DNA from: Dolomedes plantarius
Lineage: Eukaryota; Arthropoda; Arachnida; Araneae; Dolomedidae
Reading direction: 5' to 3'
NCBI GenBank assembly: GCA_907164885.2
Contig: OU015497.1
Location: 72,028,898 to 72,092,897, forward strand
Length of the DNA: 64,000 bases
A program made the translations under genes and the position numbers. Positions within the stretch are counted from its first letter, which is position 1, and each line of letters opens with the position of its first letter. The notes under the pieces were generated by a model. It ran no database searches and was not told where the DNA came from. It saw only the letters and a list, made by a program, of their open reading frames with translations. This document shows positions 1-14,100 of this stretch, piece after piece.

Positions 1-225
1 CCCCTGTAAGGTACTAAACGCAACACGCCTATAGCCCCCACATCGTAGAATAGTTAGGGTCTCGAGTTTCAGCAAAGTGGTCATGGGTGTGTCTATGGTG
101 TGTTCTCATAGGGAGCAGCGTTGGTTCACCTGTATGGTGCTCCCATAAGAAAGTAGCCGAGAAATTTGGGGTGTGGATGGGTCGATATCCTGAGGTACTT
201 GCCACGTTTAGAAAAAAAAAGCAAG
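1..225 (+). repeat. SINE-3 copy, 3' portion with A tail
   Basis: The stretch GTTGGTTCACCTGTATGGTG at about 122, followed by an AAGTAGCC motif, recurs in the copies at 29.1-30.1 kb and 63.1-63.4 kb. It ends in an A9 run at about 211-219. The tRNA-like head is outside the window or lost. Confidence 0.5.
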
Positions 226-862
226 AATAAAAAGCATTCCCATGTGGAACAACATGAACACATAAAAAGTTTAAACTGTAATCTAAACTATAAAAAAAGA
301 CCACACTGAGTGTGTGCTAGGTTAAAAATTATCAATTTCTTTCTAATTACTATTATTCCCTTCTCCCATAAACTATTCTTTTCGAGTAATGTTTTTTCTT
401 ATTTTCATTACACTTTTAAACAATTCCTGAAGCAATATATCCTGTTTATGCTCTTCTAAGTGGAAGCCTTGCAGTTTGTTTCTCCACGTGTGGTCATTTT
501 CGCCGGCGACTGCACTAATTTAACGTTTCTGTATCTAATTACATATCTTTCGGCACATTCAGGGTGAATGTGTGGTTTAACACTGAGGGGTAACCGTGTA
601 AGCTTTACCGATTGTAGGGAGCTACAGGATTAGAGGGGAAAATTTGTCTCTCTGTGCCAGGTTTTCGCCCGATTTAACTCGGCTTCCACATTTCTGCGAT
701 ATCTGCAAAAATGAATGATTGGACTTTTATTTTGGCTTTTTCTTTGAAGTTTTGGACTTCAATTTACATGCTGATTTTTATACGAATTTTGAGAATTGAA
801 AGTCTTTTTAGAATTGAATTCTTTTAGTTTTAATTCTTTTGTAATTAAAACTAAAAGAAATA

Positions 863-1195
863 CAGTCGAACCCCGTTATAGCGAACCCGGTATATAACGA
901 ACCTACGGATATAACGAACAAAGATTTTGATCCCACCATATTCCTATAGTACGCAATTTAATTAGTATTGTGTCAGTTTAATGTAATCGATTTAAGTCGA
1001 ATTAATGCATTAATAATCATTTTTAATAGATTTTATCATATTTTAATACATCATTATTGAATATACATTGCAACAAATGAATTTTGCATTTTGTGAACTC
1101 TAGCATTTTTCTTACCCTGTTCGGATATAGCGAACCACCGGATAAAGCGAACAAACCTTTGGTCCCTTGAAGTTCGTTATAACGGGGTTCGACTG
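863..1195. mobile_element. Pogo/Tigger-like MITE, copy 1
   Basis: Terminal inverted repeats begin CAGTCGAACCCCGTTATA, and TA target duplications sit at 861-862 and 1196-1197. At 333 bp it has no ORF. The TIR resembles pogo/Tigger-type ends known from many animals; superfamily placement is by that resemblance and the TA target. Related copies lie at 39.4 and 49.5-50.8 kb. Confidence 0.85.
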
Positions 1196-1823
1196 TACTA
1201 AACTGACTTAAACTCATAAAATTGACATATCGCTGATTTAATTAATTACAGTACAACGAATTCACAACTTAGCAATTTTCCATCTGGATCCGACTAAAAT
1301 TCACTGAAATTCATGGTAATAATCCTCGATTTCACTCGTGGTTTTTTGCGATTTAATGAATATCAATATTCCCACGAAACTCCCTTTGTTTGGAAGCTTT
1401 ATGACGTATTGTTAGATGTCTATGCAAGAGCTAGAAGTTCGGTCTTGACTAAATGTTACCTCTCCTCCCTTCACGCACAAACAAACACACACTGTTTATG
1501 GATTTTCTTCAATAGATAATAACTTTTTCGGAAAAATGAATAGAAATGCAGAAGTAGTAGCATCAAATGTTAAACATATTAATATGTCTTCCAAATAGAT
1601 TATTGTCTCTAATTCCCAACTTTTCTTTCTTCTTAAGAGACCGAAATTGAATGTAACGTATACTTTTATTCGTGCCTGTGATGTATTATATTGTTTTATC
1701 ATGCGATGGTATTTCTTGCACTTTTTCAAAATTAGTATGTTCTGTTGCACCACAAAATAACCCCTAAATATCTTTCCTTCAATAGATTAATGAACTACAG
1801 TATTCATTTTCTTATTCCTGTAG

Positions 1824-2183
1824 GGCACTTCCCCTCTGAACAACGCCACCTACTGGGAGGCGGAGGAGGATCCGGAGTGGGATAACTGCGTTATGGTAGT
1901 GGCGAACCAGAAAAGTAGGCAACGTTTGGCAAACAGCGACGATTCCCTGGCCAGATCTTTACAAAAGGACGTCGACTATCCGGCCGTCAATGTGAGTAGG
2001 AGATCGCCGGACCAAATAGACATTACACTGGCACCGGACAGCAGATACCCGAGTCCTGCAGGAACGGTGACGGGCCACAGAAAGAGGCAGAACACGCTGC
2101 TGGACACTGGCTGGCACACGTGTTTCAAGAACAACAATTACGTGTTCGTGAGGAACGGAAGTGAGACGAGGCCGGACAGGCAG
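1824..2183 (+). CDS. insc: insc exon a (N-terminal region)
   Basis: Acceptor TTCCTGTAG precedes 1824 and donor CAG|GTGAGAG follows 2183. The 360 nt are open in phase 0 as 120 codons, beginning [20 protein letters not shown]. The segment is acidic at first, then rich in serine, arginine and proline, with no domain I recognise. It is visibly more GC-rich than the flanking introns. Assignment to insc rests on phase continuity and strand, because this part of the family is poorly conserved; a separate upstream gene on the same strand is less likely. Confidence 0.7.
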
Positions 2184-5100
2184 GTGAGAGTGAGTTTATT
2201 CTTTACTTTTTTTATTTTGAAGAAGTTGATTTTTTTATGTACCTTTACAGTGTTTTTTTATTGAAAAGTAACAAAGTATTAATAGCATGATGGAAATTTA
2301 TTTAAAATTAGGGGCATCAAATAAATTCTTCTTTGAAAGAAAAAAACTAGCGGAGGAGTTTACACGGTAAAGAGGTAACCCAGAATCACGGGCTTCATAT
2401 TGAGACACTTCCTCTTTTTTGCTAGTATAATAAATCTGGAGCAAACTCCGTGAAAATAAATAGAATATATTTTAATTTCGTTTAAAGCCCTTCCAAATTA
2501 TAGCTATCTTTCACTAAAGAGTTCTCTGGAATCCCGTAAAAGAATCACGCTTCATTTTATTGACATTCGTTGTCTTTATAGTAAATGACGGACACCTTTT
2601 TTGATGACCCTGTATACGATTAAGCAGGATGAAATAAATCAGTATGTGTCTCACAATTTAAAAAGAGATATAAAATGTTATGTTTCGCAACTCGTTCAAA
2701 TATTTTGACTATTTGAACGTTCTCTGAGAGAGATAGAGAGAGAGAGATGATTTAGAAAGGTGTAGGTATGCTTCTTGAAATCTAACACCTCAATATATGT
2801 TTTGAATTTGATCGAGGTTTGTTTAAATTGTTCGAGGATTTTAGAATTTACAGACCAAGCAAAAGAATGGTAGCAGTCAGAAAGTTCGCAGAAGCCTAAA
2901 TACTGAGTAAACACACACACAAGAAAAATTATATTTTTATAAAAATACAACACAACTGTATGGAGAGAAAAAAAAACGATAAAGCAATATAATATTCTGA
3001 CAATGTCAAAAGAGTTTTGAATCGCTTCGGAAGCCCAGTTTAAAGGTCCAAACTACATATAATTTAATATTGGTACAGGAATAAAATAATATATTTTATT
3101 TTTTTTATTTATTATTGTTATTATTTGCATCAGGTTTTGGTGTATTCGATGCATTTAAACTGATCAAATGTCACATTTCGTAAAAAATGCTATGCACTCT
3201 TCATCTCTCCTGATTCTATGTCTCTAGATCAGGGATACTCAAACTGCGGCCCACCAAGCTTTTAAGTGTGGTCGGAAACACCCACAATCATTATCAGCCA
3301 GGTGAATTTATAAACATAATTTTGGAAACTTGGGCCTGAAAAATACAAAACTGTACAAAATGTGCCACCCGCTTCTCGCGTTGCTTGCATCAAAGTATCT
3401 TTGTGAATCATCCATTACAAAATGAAATAACTTATGTAGAAATCGGCTTACTGATTCTTACCTTGATGATGTATTGAAAGTAGCTTACAGCAAGTTTGAA
3501 GCTGATTTGTTTAAAACAGTCAAAAGTTTATCTCAACATTAAATATCCCACCCATTTTTAAATAAACGTTTGAATACATTTAAGTTTTGAGTTTTAGTTT
3601 TTACATTATTATATTGAGGTATAGTATATTATGTTACGGTATATTATGTAAGTATATTATGTATAGTATATTACGTATAGTATATTATGTAACGCAGCAA
3701 CCAAATTCATGTGGCCCGAGAGAAAAAAAAGGTTGTGTCTGCTCTAGATTGTCGCTAGAGATCACTTTAGTTATCATAGAAAATCACATCAAAGCTAGTA
3801 TCTCGTATATTTTGTTGTTTCTCTTATTATATAGTACTGAAAGAGAAAATCGAAACTGGAAAAAACAAATTCTAGAGGTTCTTTAACACTTTACCTCTTA
3901 AACAAGGTAGACGTATTAAAGTTAGTATTCAGCATCACCCCATCTATCTCTCAAACTCCCTTTATTTTGATGACGTAACGTCCAATACGATCTTCAGTAC
4001 AGTTGTAGGGAAATTCAAACATAAAAGGGCAGGAAAATTTTTAGTTAAAGGTACATTTGCCTTAAACTTATCGAGTTTTTCAGTGCAATATCTTACGTAT
4101 AGTCCTTCCGCCAGCTGAAGACTAGGTTAGACATCCGGTTTGAGATGGTGGCGCGCCTGATGAAATCTCATCCCTATGTAACTGCAAAAAATTCCCTCCG
4201 GTGTATCTTTCTCCCCTAAAACACAGTCATTCTTGGCAAAGTGCCGAACTGCTCGCCAATAGGTGAGATTCTTACGTAGCTTATGCCTATGGATTTCGTA
4301 AGTATCTTATTAATCTAATTTTGAAAGAATTTTGTGAGCCAATATTTTACATAACCGATATATTACTTTATAACGTACTACAATTCCTTACATTAAATCT
4401 AAAGTTAGCAAAATCTGGAACACATGATCGCTTGTTAGCATGTATGTCACCGGAATGCTTCACGTTTTTCATTATATTTTCGCAGAGTTTTAAGTTCTTA
4501 GACACCTTGTTCAAAAATCTATTTAAGTATGAATCTTGAACACTAAGAATATAGTAAACATACCTATTGCAGTGGATATTGTGCTGGTACTTATCTCTTG
4601 TACTCATATTAAACATACATCTAATTTGACGATGGAGAATTGAATTACTATTAAAAATTTCAATTCCTTAAACGAACTTACCTATGTTTTACGGATAATT
4701 TCCTGCTGATTCTTTGGAAATGTGGAATTGTAGATAAGTCGCAAATTTTTTCAACGTTACTAACAGCTGTCAAGGGTTATGAATAAATGGAATTTTTAAG
4801 CCACATAATTCTTGTTGAACTCGTCGGCTTAATTGATTTAGAGTTTTGAAATATTATATGTGGTATTTTCATGCAAGAGATCCTGATTGTGCCTTCTCAC
4901 CAAGTCATGAGGTCTACTTCAAAAATAAACAATTAAAATCTGTTAGAATTACCTACTTATCTCTTTTTTATCACTGTTTTTTAAAAGAATCAGTCTAATC
5001 TTCTGAATATATAAGCTTGATAAATTTGATAAATTTTAATGGTTGTAATTCTTCACCTTCCTGAGCTTAAAATTGAATCTTTTTTTTTTTTTTTTTTTTT

Positions 5101-8100
5101 TTTTTTTGAAAGACTATTTTAATGTTTATCTGAAGAGCCGATTGTACGTATGTTCGTTCAAATAAAAAGTTTGTCATCTAGAAACGAAAAATTTTTACAG
5201 TATGCTAAAAATTTTCTGTCCTAAAAACCTTATCTAAGAAACTTAAATGTTTTATATATGTGGTATAGGCGTATCATTTATGTTAAATCTTTTAACTTTC
5301 ATATTTAATTTCTTAATATTTTGTAAGATTTGAACAAAAAAAATAGGCAATATACGCCGTATTGATATCATTTAGCAATCTTACTGTAAAATTGGCGAAA
5401 GGTTTTTTTCAATTGTTAGATACCTGTATGCGCGTGTGTGTGTGCGTCTGATATTTTGCAATAAGGTTCCCATAAGTTCCCCATTGAAGTGATTATTATA
5501 CCTTATAAAAAAAGGTTGAAATAATTAAAGCTAAGGAATCGAAAGCAAGAAGTTTGTTTCATGAATGTAACAAACTCGTAGATAAAAATACAAAAATGTG
5601 TACCACCATTAATTTTGCAAGTCAGTATCAATGTACATGTACTTTGCTCTCGAGGTCTGTAAAGGCTGAAATTCAAGGCCCCACCAGGTTCAAACTTAAT
5701 ACATCATTTTTGGTCCGGCTTAATCCAGTACGTCCCGATGATGTCCCGGTGTGCTGAAGAGTCCGTCCCCTACTCGAAAATATATGCCAGTCACTTAGGG
5801 CCGTCCCGAATTGGAAAACAATGTTCTAGCAATGTAAAAACTGATTTTACAAGCCATCTTTCAATACTCCATTAAAAATGTGTATGATATTTATTAAAAA
5901 ATTCCGATAACACAAAATAATGGTAAATATATTATTGAGTTTTATCAACCATAGATAAAATTACAAAGAACACCGAATTTGGTTAAACGAGTATTCACTT
6001 TCCGTCTTCACAAGAAGGAAATATCCTCGATCCAATTTCATTTCCCTACATGTTCATAAAGTTATCATTAGCTGTGTCTTAAAACTTCAAAAAAGCTGTT
6101 CTTCTTTAATTAAAATATACCAAACCATTACTAAGGGTTTCTTTTAGAAATATCTCTACCGATCGATTAGGTTTTTCTAACTCAAGTTGTCCAGGCGAAC
6201 AGGTTTTAAATAAATACGCAGAATAATTGAGAGATGTAAAAATAAACCTAAGCCCATCTCGGCAGCTTCGAGTTTCGAGCCTAACCTGCTCCCATGATGA
6301 TCTCTACTTGAGACACATTCTTAAGGCTGATGTGCACTAACCCTATTGAATTCGCTCACCTCAGTGTTAACCTACGGGGAAAATGTGTCTACTAGTATTT
6401 ACAGCTACATAAATGCTCATAATCAAATAAAAAGAGGCTTGTCAAATAGCCTGAACTTTTCTGCACCTTGCAACAGGATTCATGTTATAAATTTTGTCCA
6501 CCGAAGAAATTAATGAGTGTTTAAAACACACTATACCAGATTTTTCTCTTGAATAATTTAATTTAAAATATTATTTGCATTTTTTTTAAACGAAAAATGC
6601 TTCAAGATGTAAAATTTTTTTTCTCTATCATATGCAGTACAATTTTTTAAAAAAATCTTTAAATCCAAGTCGGTAATCCTTGGACAAATTTTCTCCATAG
6701 GTTAACACCGAGGGAAGTGAATCCAATAGGGTTAATACACAGCAGCCTAACGAACCCATTTACTCCTACATAAGTAAGGGAAGTTTTACAAAGCAAGTTC
6801 TACTGACGCAAGCTTGCAAGTTTAATCACTACTAATTACAGAAAGCTTTTTTTAAGCTGGTAGTATGTTTATAACATGTAATTTTTTTTTTCATTTATAG
6901 TATGGGGAGAAAGCGAAGGACACGAATTCAGACATCACATTCGTCATCGCTACCACGGCTCCTGAAAAAGAGCATGGTGAGAAGCTGATAGTTTCTTTGC
7001 AAGATCCGAAACCAAAGATCAAAAGATGTTCGCCCTCACCACCTGCAGAGGTTCCTGCAGTTGCATCCCCTAACGGAACAACGAAAGTGACTCCGGATTC
7101 CAAGCAAGAAAATTCCAGTGGAAAGAAGAACAAAAAGTATGAATTTTACATTTTCCAGTAAGATTTATTTTAAATTGAGGATGTAATTTGACGTAAACAT
7201 ACACATATACGCACAGAAGCAAATCATATTTGAGAATGCGAAAGTTATAAGTCACGGTGACCGGTAAGATGGGAGAAATCATGCTAGTAAAAAAAAAAAA
7301 AATTCCTGACAGCAGAAATCAGTTTGACAGGAAATCCCGTTCTGTCTCGCTGGAAAGCTATTGCTTTTTCTACATTCATTTCAAAATAGCAGCATAATCA
7401 TGAAGCAAAAAAATAACCCCTAAACTCTATCCAAGGAATGTTTGAGAACATTCAGTGAATATGCAGTGGTATTGATTTTTGAAGCATAAAAATCTCATAT
7501 TAGTCATATGCGGTCAGGTTGCAATATCCGCAAAAAGTGGCTCGAGGTATGACTCAAAGCCCCTCGAAAAGATAAAGTTACGTATTGACAACAGCAAGTG
7601 GATGTGTGCTGTTCATATTTTACTTCTATACAAGGAAACTGTTGAAGACTTTCTTGGGATGTAATTTTACCGACAAATGTCGCAATATCGTATTTCATTC
7701 CATTTGATTTTCCAGTTCCTCATTTTTCTATTTAGCAAATGTATATAATGATCATTATAAAATGACAGGATAATAAATCTGAAGATCGCGGAATTAAATA
7801 TTCTATCTTACTGTTTATTTTCATGAGTGTATAACACATTATAGAATCATATCGTGAAGAAAGTGTATATTTTGGGTCTTGAAATAGCGTATGAAATTAA
7901 TTTACAGCCGATAAATGGACCAAATGCTTTTATCTCCTTCCTTTTAAAATTTAAGGCATACAGAACATGATAAAAATGCGGAAGCAAAAGCCCTTGAATA
8001 ATTCAGGTCCTGTTTAGGATCAAGGACGTTACTACTCTTTCTTAAATTATAAACAAATGGGTATTCAAATAAAGCATCAGGCACATGATATCTACAAGAA

Positions 8101-11100
8101 TTTAAGATCTTCACGTCTTAGTCTATAATAATTTAAATAAGTAAAAAAAAGACTGAGAAAAATACTTATTAGTGATTACCCAGAATCGTCCAGTCTTTAA
8201 GTAGCTTGTTGAAATGTAACTACTTCTTTAAAGTTTATGCGCGCATAAGTTTGGACCTAGCTCAACAATATGTTTTGAAAAATTGGAGATTCCAAGGCGT
8301 AGTAAAAATCAGACTTATCGAGAACTATACAGTGAAACCTCTCAAAGGCGGACAGTCATGGTTCCAAAAAAAAAGTGACCGTTTTGAGGGGTGGCCGTAG
8401 GAAAGAGGTTTCTTCCATAATATTGGTTCTATAGAGTCGGTTCTGAACAAAATAGGGCCGTCGATTAGGGGTGGCCTGCCAGAGAAGTTTCACTGTACAC
8501 GATTTCTTTCGGATACGCCTCACATACAATACCCTGTAGCATCGTGGAAAAGTTAAATTTAGACGTATAGACATAAACAGACACGTACAGGCATTTGCCA
8601 GTAACGTAGTTGGAATTAATTTTTTATTATTTTATTTTATTTTATTTCATGTTATTTTATTTTTATTTATTTTTTCATTTATTTATTTTTTTTATTTGAT
8701 GTTGGGGGTTGACGAAAGCATGATTAACGGACATATTTTCGGTTAATAAATTGAAAGGATTTTTAAAAGGCCTAAACTTCAAGGGAGGGGAGGGGAGGGG
8801 CACTGGTTTCTTCCCCTCTCTACGTCCCAGCAATATTATATTTATGTAAAAGATATAATCTAATTTCCCTGAAGAGCCTTTTTTTTACGTTGTAATGTTC
8901 TTAAGCCAGTCTTTCAAAATATGGGGTTCTTTATCAATACCAAGGAAAGAAAAACGTCTACGTTTAAAATGCACCAGCATTAACTGTGAAAAATATATAC
9001 ATTCGTACCCTTTCATAAAATGCCTTATCCAGAAGTTTTTGTCTCTAAATTTAAATAGGAAATACTATAAATTCAATTTTTGTTCTGATATTTCCTCAAT
9101 AAAATTAGCTATCTCTTTAATTGACTTAGTTTTAATTTTTGGTCGGACAGTTTGGTTATACACTCGTCAAAAGTGAAATTGCAACACCGTGAAGGAACGC
9201 GCGTAGCGAGGTGAAAATAACAGGATCGGTAGATGTCAGAGACATATGCAAATGATTAAATGCGCGTGCGCATCTGGTCACATGATACCCAGTTTCTGGA
9301 TATAAAATCCAGTAGTTAGCCCACTCTGTATATGCTATCAATGACAGATTATTGTTGTAACGGAACTTGAAGAAGGGTAGAAAATGCCTCGGACACATCA
9401 GCGAGCTGAATACCAGCAATTATCGTCTGAGGAACGAGAAGATATCCTAGAACTGCATGAGCTCGGTTTGTCCATGCGCACAATTGCCAGTCGTGTTCGA
9501 CGGAACGTCAGTACAATTCAGCGATGCGTGGCACGATGGACGCAGGACCATCTGAGAACACGGTAAAGAGGCAGTGGATCATCCAGGTGCACGTCAGATC
9601 GCACTGATAAGAAATTTTGGCGAATGTTTCGTGGGGACCCGTTTGCCAGGGCAAGTCATATTCAAACCTACCTACCATTATCAGATGGGGCATCTGTCTC
9701 CTGCCAAACCGTCCGTAACAGGTTGCATGAAGCAGGGATACGCGCAAGGCGGCCAGCCACTGGGGTTCCTTTAACCACTCGACACAGGGCTGCCCGTCTG
9801 GATTGGTGTCGACGTGATCGTTACTGGACGAACGAATGGCATCGGGTATTGTTTTCCGATGAATCCCGCTTTTGTTTATGGAGGAATGACAGTCGTGGAC
9901 ATGTGTGACGGCTTCCTGGAGAACGTTACATGCAAGCCAATATTGTCGAACGTCACACCTGCCCCACACCGGGCTTCATGGTTTGGGGTGGCATCATGTT
10001 TGGACAGCGGACAATCCTTGTGCACATTACTGGCAGTTTAACATAGGCACGGTACGTAACACAAGTTGTTATGACTGTGGTTCGGCCACATGTGCAGGCC
10101 GCTCCCGGCACGTTATTCCAGCAGGACAATGCCCGGCCTCATGTCGCACGTCATACTCTGAACATCCTCAATGGAATTCACATACTTCCGTGGCCGGCAG
10201 CCTCATCCGACCTCTCTCCCATCGAGCATGTGTGGGGTGCCATCGGACTTGCGGTGCACAGGGCACCGTAAACGCATACCGTAGAGGAACTGAGAGCTGC
10301 AGTGGACTCGGCTTGGCAAGGAATATCTCAGGAGACCATTAATAGCCTCATAGACAGTATGCCTCGCCGTTTAGAGGCCTGTATATCTGTCCGTGGTATT
10401 AATTATTAGATACTGAATATATACTGAATCCATATTAGATACTGAATAAACAGTTTAATTTTTCATATCTTTGTTTCTTTTATCATCTTCATATGTGTCT
10501 TACCTCTATCGATCCTGTTATTTTCACATCGCTACGCGAATTCCTGCATGGTGTTGCAATTTCACTTTTGACGAGTGTAATTCATTCCAATATAACAGAT
10601 TCGTCATCGCCTAAATAACAATGCACGAAATTTAAACTATGTGACAAAGACTGAAAATTGGCATCCTTTGCGAAATAGAAGCTGTAAGTTAATGTTTCAG
10701 TAGTTCGGTACCTTTATTTACAGAATTAATGATTCTAAATGCTCCTACAGCATCAATGCAACTAAAAACGATATGGAAATAAACAGAATATATTTTTCTG
10801 TACTAAAGTTGTGTGTTAGCTTATATTTAAGTGAATCAATTTACTGTTTCCGTCTCCACAACTAGAAAACCGATAATGATTCTATAGAAACTTTCACTTT
10901 AGCCTTTTGAATGTTTTTAAAAAATAGAATAGACTTTTTTTAAGTAGATTAATGTAGTATGCTCCTAAAATTGATAATGTATAATTTCATTCTTTTAGGT
11001 CAGACAAGAAAAAATCCTCTAATTGGTTGAAAAAAACTCACACCCGGAAGAGGTAAACTAAAAGTAGATGCCACTGCAGAAGAAACTACTCCAATATTCG

Positions 11101-14100
11101 ACTCTTCTCCTGAGGAGTCCCCTGAATATACAGAAATAAGTGCTTCACATCCAAAGAAAGAGATCATAAGAATTTCTCCCACAACTCTAGCTGACACACC
11201 CGTAAAAGCGATTGATCTTATTGGAGAAGGACCTCACACGAGCACTCCAAAATACATTCCGGAAGTAAAAAGATCCTACAAAAGTTTACCACGAAATGGA
11301 CCTACTCCTCATAAACCCTACGATGGTAGGTATTCAGTACGTAGACGTCTTCCGTACGATGAAACCCCCGAGAGAGATGAATCGTTATTCCAAGTAAGTC
11401 CTTTGTCATCAACAAATAAGGCAGTCCACAGAAATCCAGACATGAGTTTAGACATCAGCCCATTGGAGAAGAGAGCTAGTTGTCACAGGAGAATCATAGA
11501 AAGCCCGAAATTCCAAAATCGTCTTCATCCAACCGATTCTATGTCCGACATTCCTTTCGCCGATTCGGTTGAAGAAGATGTGTCCTTTGATGAAAGGCCA
11601 AAACTTAAACTCAGCCGGGGAAATTCAGTAGACTTTGCAGGAAATATATCCTTCGACAACAGTCCAAAGACTAAGGTAAGTCGAGGAAGTCAAGCTGATC
11701 TGTCAGATGTATCATTCGAAGAAATTCCAAGAGCGAAGGTAGATCGAGGAAGCCAGTCTGATTTCTTTGAAGATGTATCCTTTGATGAAAGACCTAGATC
11801 AAAAATCACACGAACAAAAACGCTTGAACGCATTAGAAATGAGATGTTCAATGAAGCACCTCGACGCAAAATCACAAGAGCCAATACAGTAATTATGAGA
11901 CCTAGGCAAAGAGAAAGATGCTTTAGCGAGCCTAGTGATGAAAGAACTTTAGGTAGTCTTCCAGAGATGAGATCATACACAGATTATTCGATGGACAGCA
12001 GGATTTCTTCAAGTGACCCCAGTCTAAGAGTTAAAAGGACAGTGTCGTGCAGATTGCTACAAAAAGCTACTAGTCCTATGGAAGAGGAAGAAAACAGATC
12101 TTTAGATTGGCATGCGAAGCAACTGAGGAGTCCAGATGATTCAACGGTGACTTTTTCACCTTATGCGTAAGTAATATGAATTAATAACCCACAATAGCAT
12201 ATATATAATTTCATGCAGAATTAAACTACACTAAAACATTTTATTTGTTTCGAAACAGTTCTGGTATAAAACGAATAATGTTCTTACGATGTCAATCGAA
12301 ATCAAAAGATTACTTTTTTAAATAAAATTATTTCGTTATTTTCCTAATATCTTCAAACGTAAAATAGAATAACTTTTAAGTGATTCACACAGCTTAGAGA
12401 ACAAAGAAGCTTCTAAACCAATTTTAATGATAGAGAAAGGAACATAATTTCTATTCCACAGAAATTGTATTTCGTTGAGTCACAGTTCTAACGAAATAAA
12501 TACTGCAAAAATATTCCATTGAAATTCTTTTAAAAAGTATAGATTACAAATTTAGTTTTAAATAAAAAATGTTGGATATGATTTTTCTACATATTCTAAA
12601 ATTAGCAAGCATAAAACTTTCCTAGAAATGTAAACACCAAAATTAAAGAAGCATTATTTCGCCTTGTAAAAACTTCATCAATCAGATGCTCATATACGTT
12701 ATATTAGAAACTGGGAATCAAAATAAACTAAAATTTTAAGTTTTAAAAACAACTCAAAATGAAGATACATGTGCTTGTGTGTCTATTAGAAGTCCGTTAT
12801 CAGTGATAAAATACGAAATTGTACCTGTTTTAAATCATCCATGAGCCCATCATTCAAATCCATCTACTTCTTTAAAGTGTAAAATACGTTTTATTGATAA
12901 AATAAATTAAGGAAGGCAAAACTTCCTATTTTACAACCAGACCCTAATTTTCCCTAAAAGTAAATATTTATAAATACAATATATATGAATATTATTTTTT
13001 TTTTAATTTGTTTTGTACCAGTGCTACAGGCACTTATCCTGAGAACATTTAAACCATTAACTTCACAAGGTGTTAGGACTACATGATGGTAGCACTCAAT
13101 AAGTAAACCAACACAGAGGTAGCCTAGGTAGCCAGAGGTAGCCTAGCGGTAACGTGTTGATTTTCGGTACTGAGGGTACCCGGATCGAATCCCGACAAGG
13201 GCCGTTAAATACCTTCGTGTTTAGGCCGGACATGGGCACTTTGAATCCGTAGACCGGAAAGATCTTCTTTAAGGTCAGTGGGTGAGAAAGGTACGATCCC
13301 CCCCCCCCCCAGATGTCACCTCTGAGGATCCTCGGTCAGAATTGAGGAGGCATCTGGCTACATCAGACTCCGACCCTTGCGGTGCCAATATAATCACAAT
13401 AACAATAAATGTCCCCTCCCCGTTCAGGCACAACAGTGGTTGGAACTGGAGACTAGTCGCTGCAGTAATTCCTGAATACGCAGGTCTCCCTGTTTGCTCA
13501 TGTTCATTTAGGTCTTTGCCGGACGATAGCCGAATGGCTATGGCGCTGGCATTCGGTACCAAAGACTGTTGGTTCGAATCCCACTCTTGGCATGGACGTT
13601 TGTAGCCGTTCGGAATTGGCTTTCAGCAGTAGGTCCCGGTCTAATTAGCCCTCGTGTAGCAAAAATTGACCGTAGCGCTCCAAACCAAACCAAACCAAAC
13701 CAAATCATTTAGGCCTTAGGAGCTGTGCCAAGCAGTATAGACTACCGACTGTTGGCCTCACCAACCCCTTGGTGGCAATATAAACCGGAGTTGCACCCCT
13801 CAGCCCGCAAGACTATGGACCTGGTCTGGAATACATTTCCGGACAGGGGGCATAAGCAATAACAACAACAAACCAACACAACTCCTTGTGAGAGGGCAAC
13901 ACGCGAACATCCATGCGCTGGCAGGGATTCGAACCATGGTTCGAATATCTGTTGGGACCTTCAGGCCCATACGGAGTAGCTCTTGACGCTACCTTACAAT
14001 GTAGGCGTATAAATAAGTGTAAAGTATATCAAAGTTTTTTACTAGTAAATTTTAAATATCTTCCATGGGAGAATAGTGCATAACAGAATAAAGAAATAAT

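Larger units (their letters stand above)
2184..6900 (+). other. insc intron 1 in window
   Basis: AT-rich intron. It contains a possible hAT end near 3230, a short minisatellite at 3619-3692, a T27 run at about 5080-5107, and a TTAA-flanked MITE at 6325-6747. I see no coding signal in the remainder. Confidence 0.7.

Noticed and set aside
13282..13605. 107-codon frame with proline-rich start
   Set aside because: It is read through SINE-1 and SINE-2 sequence, including a C13 run.
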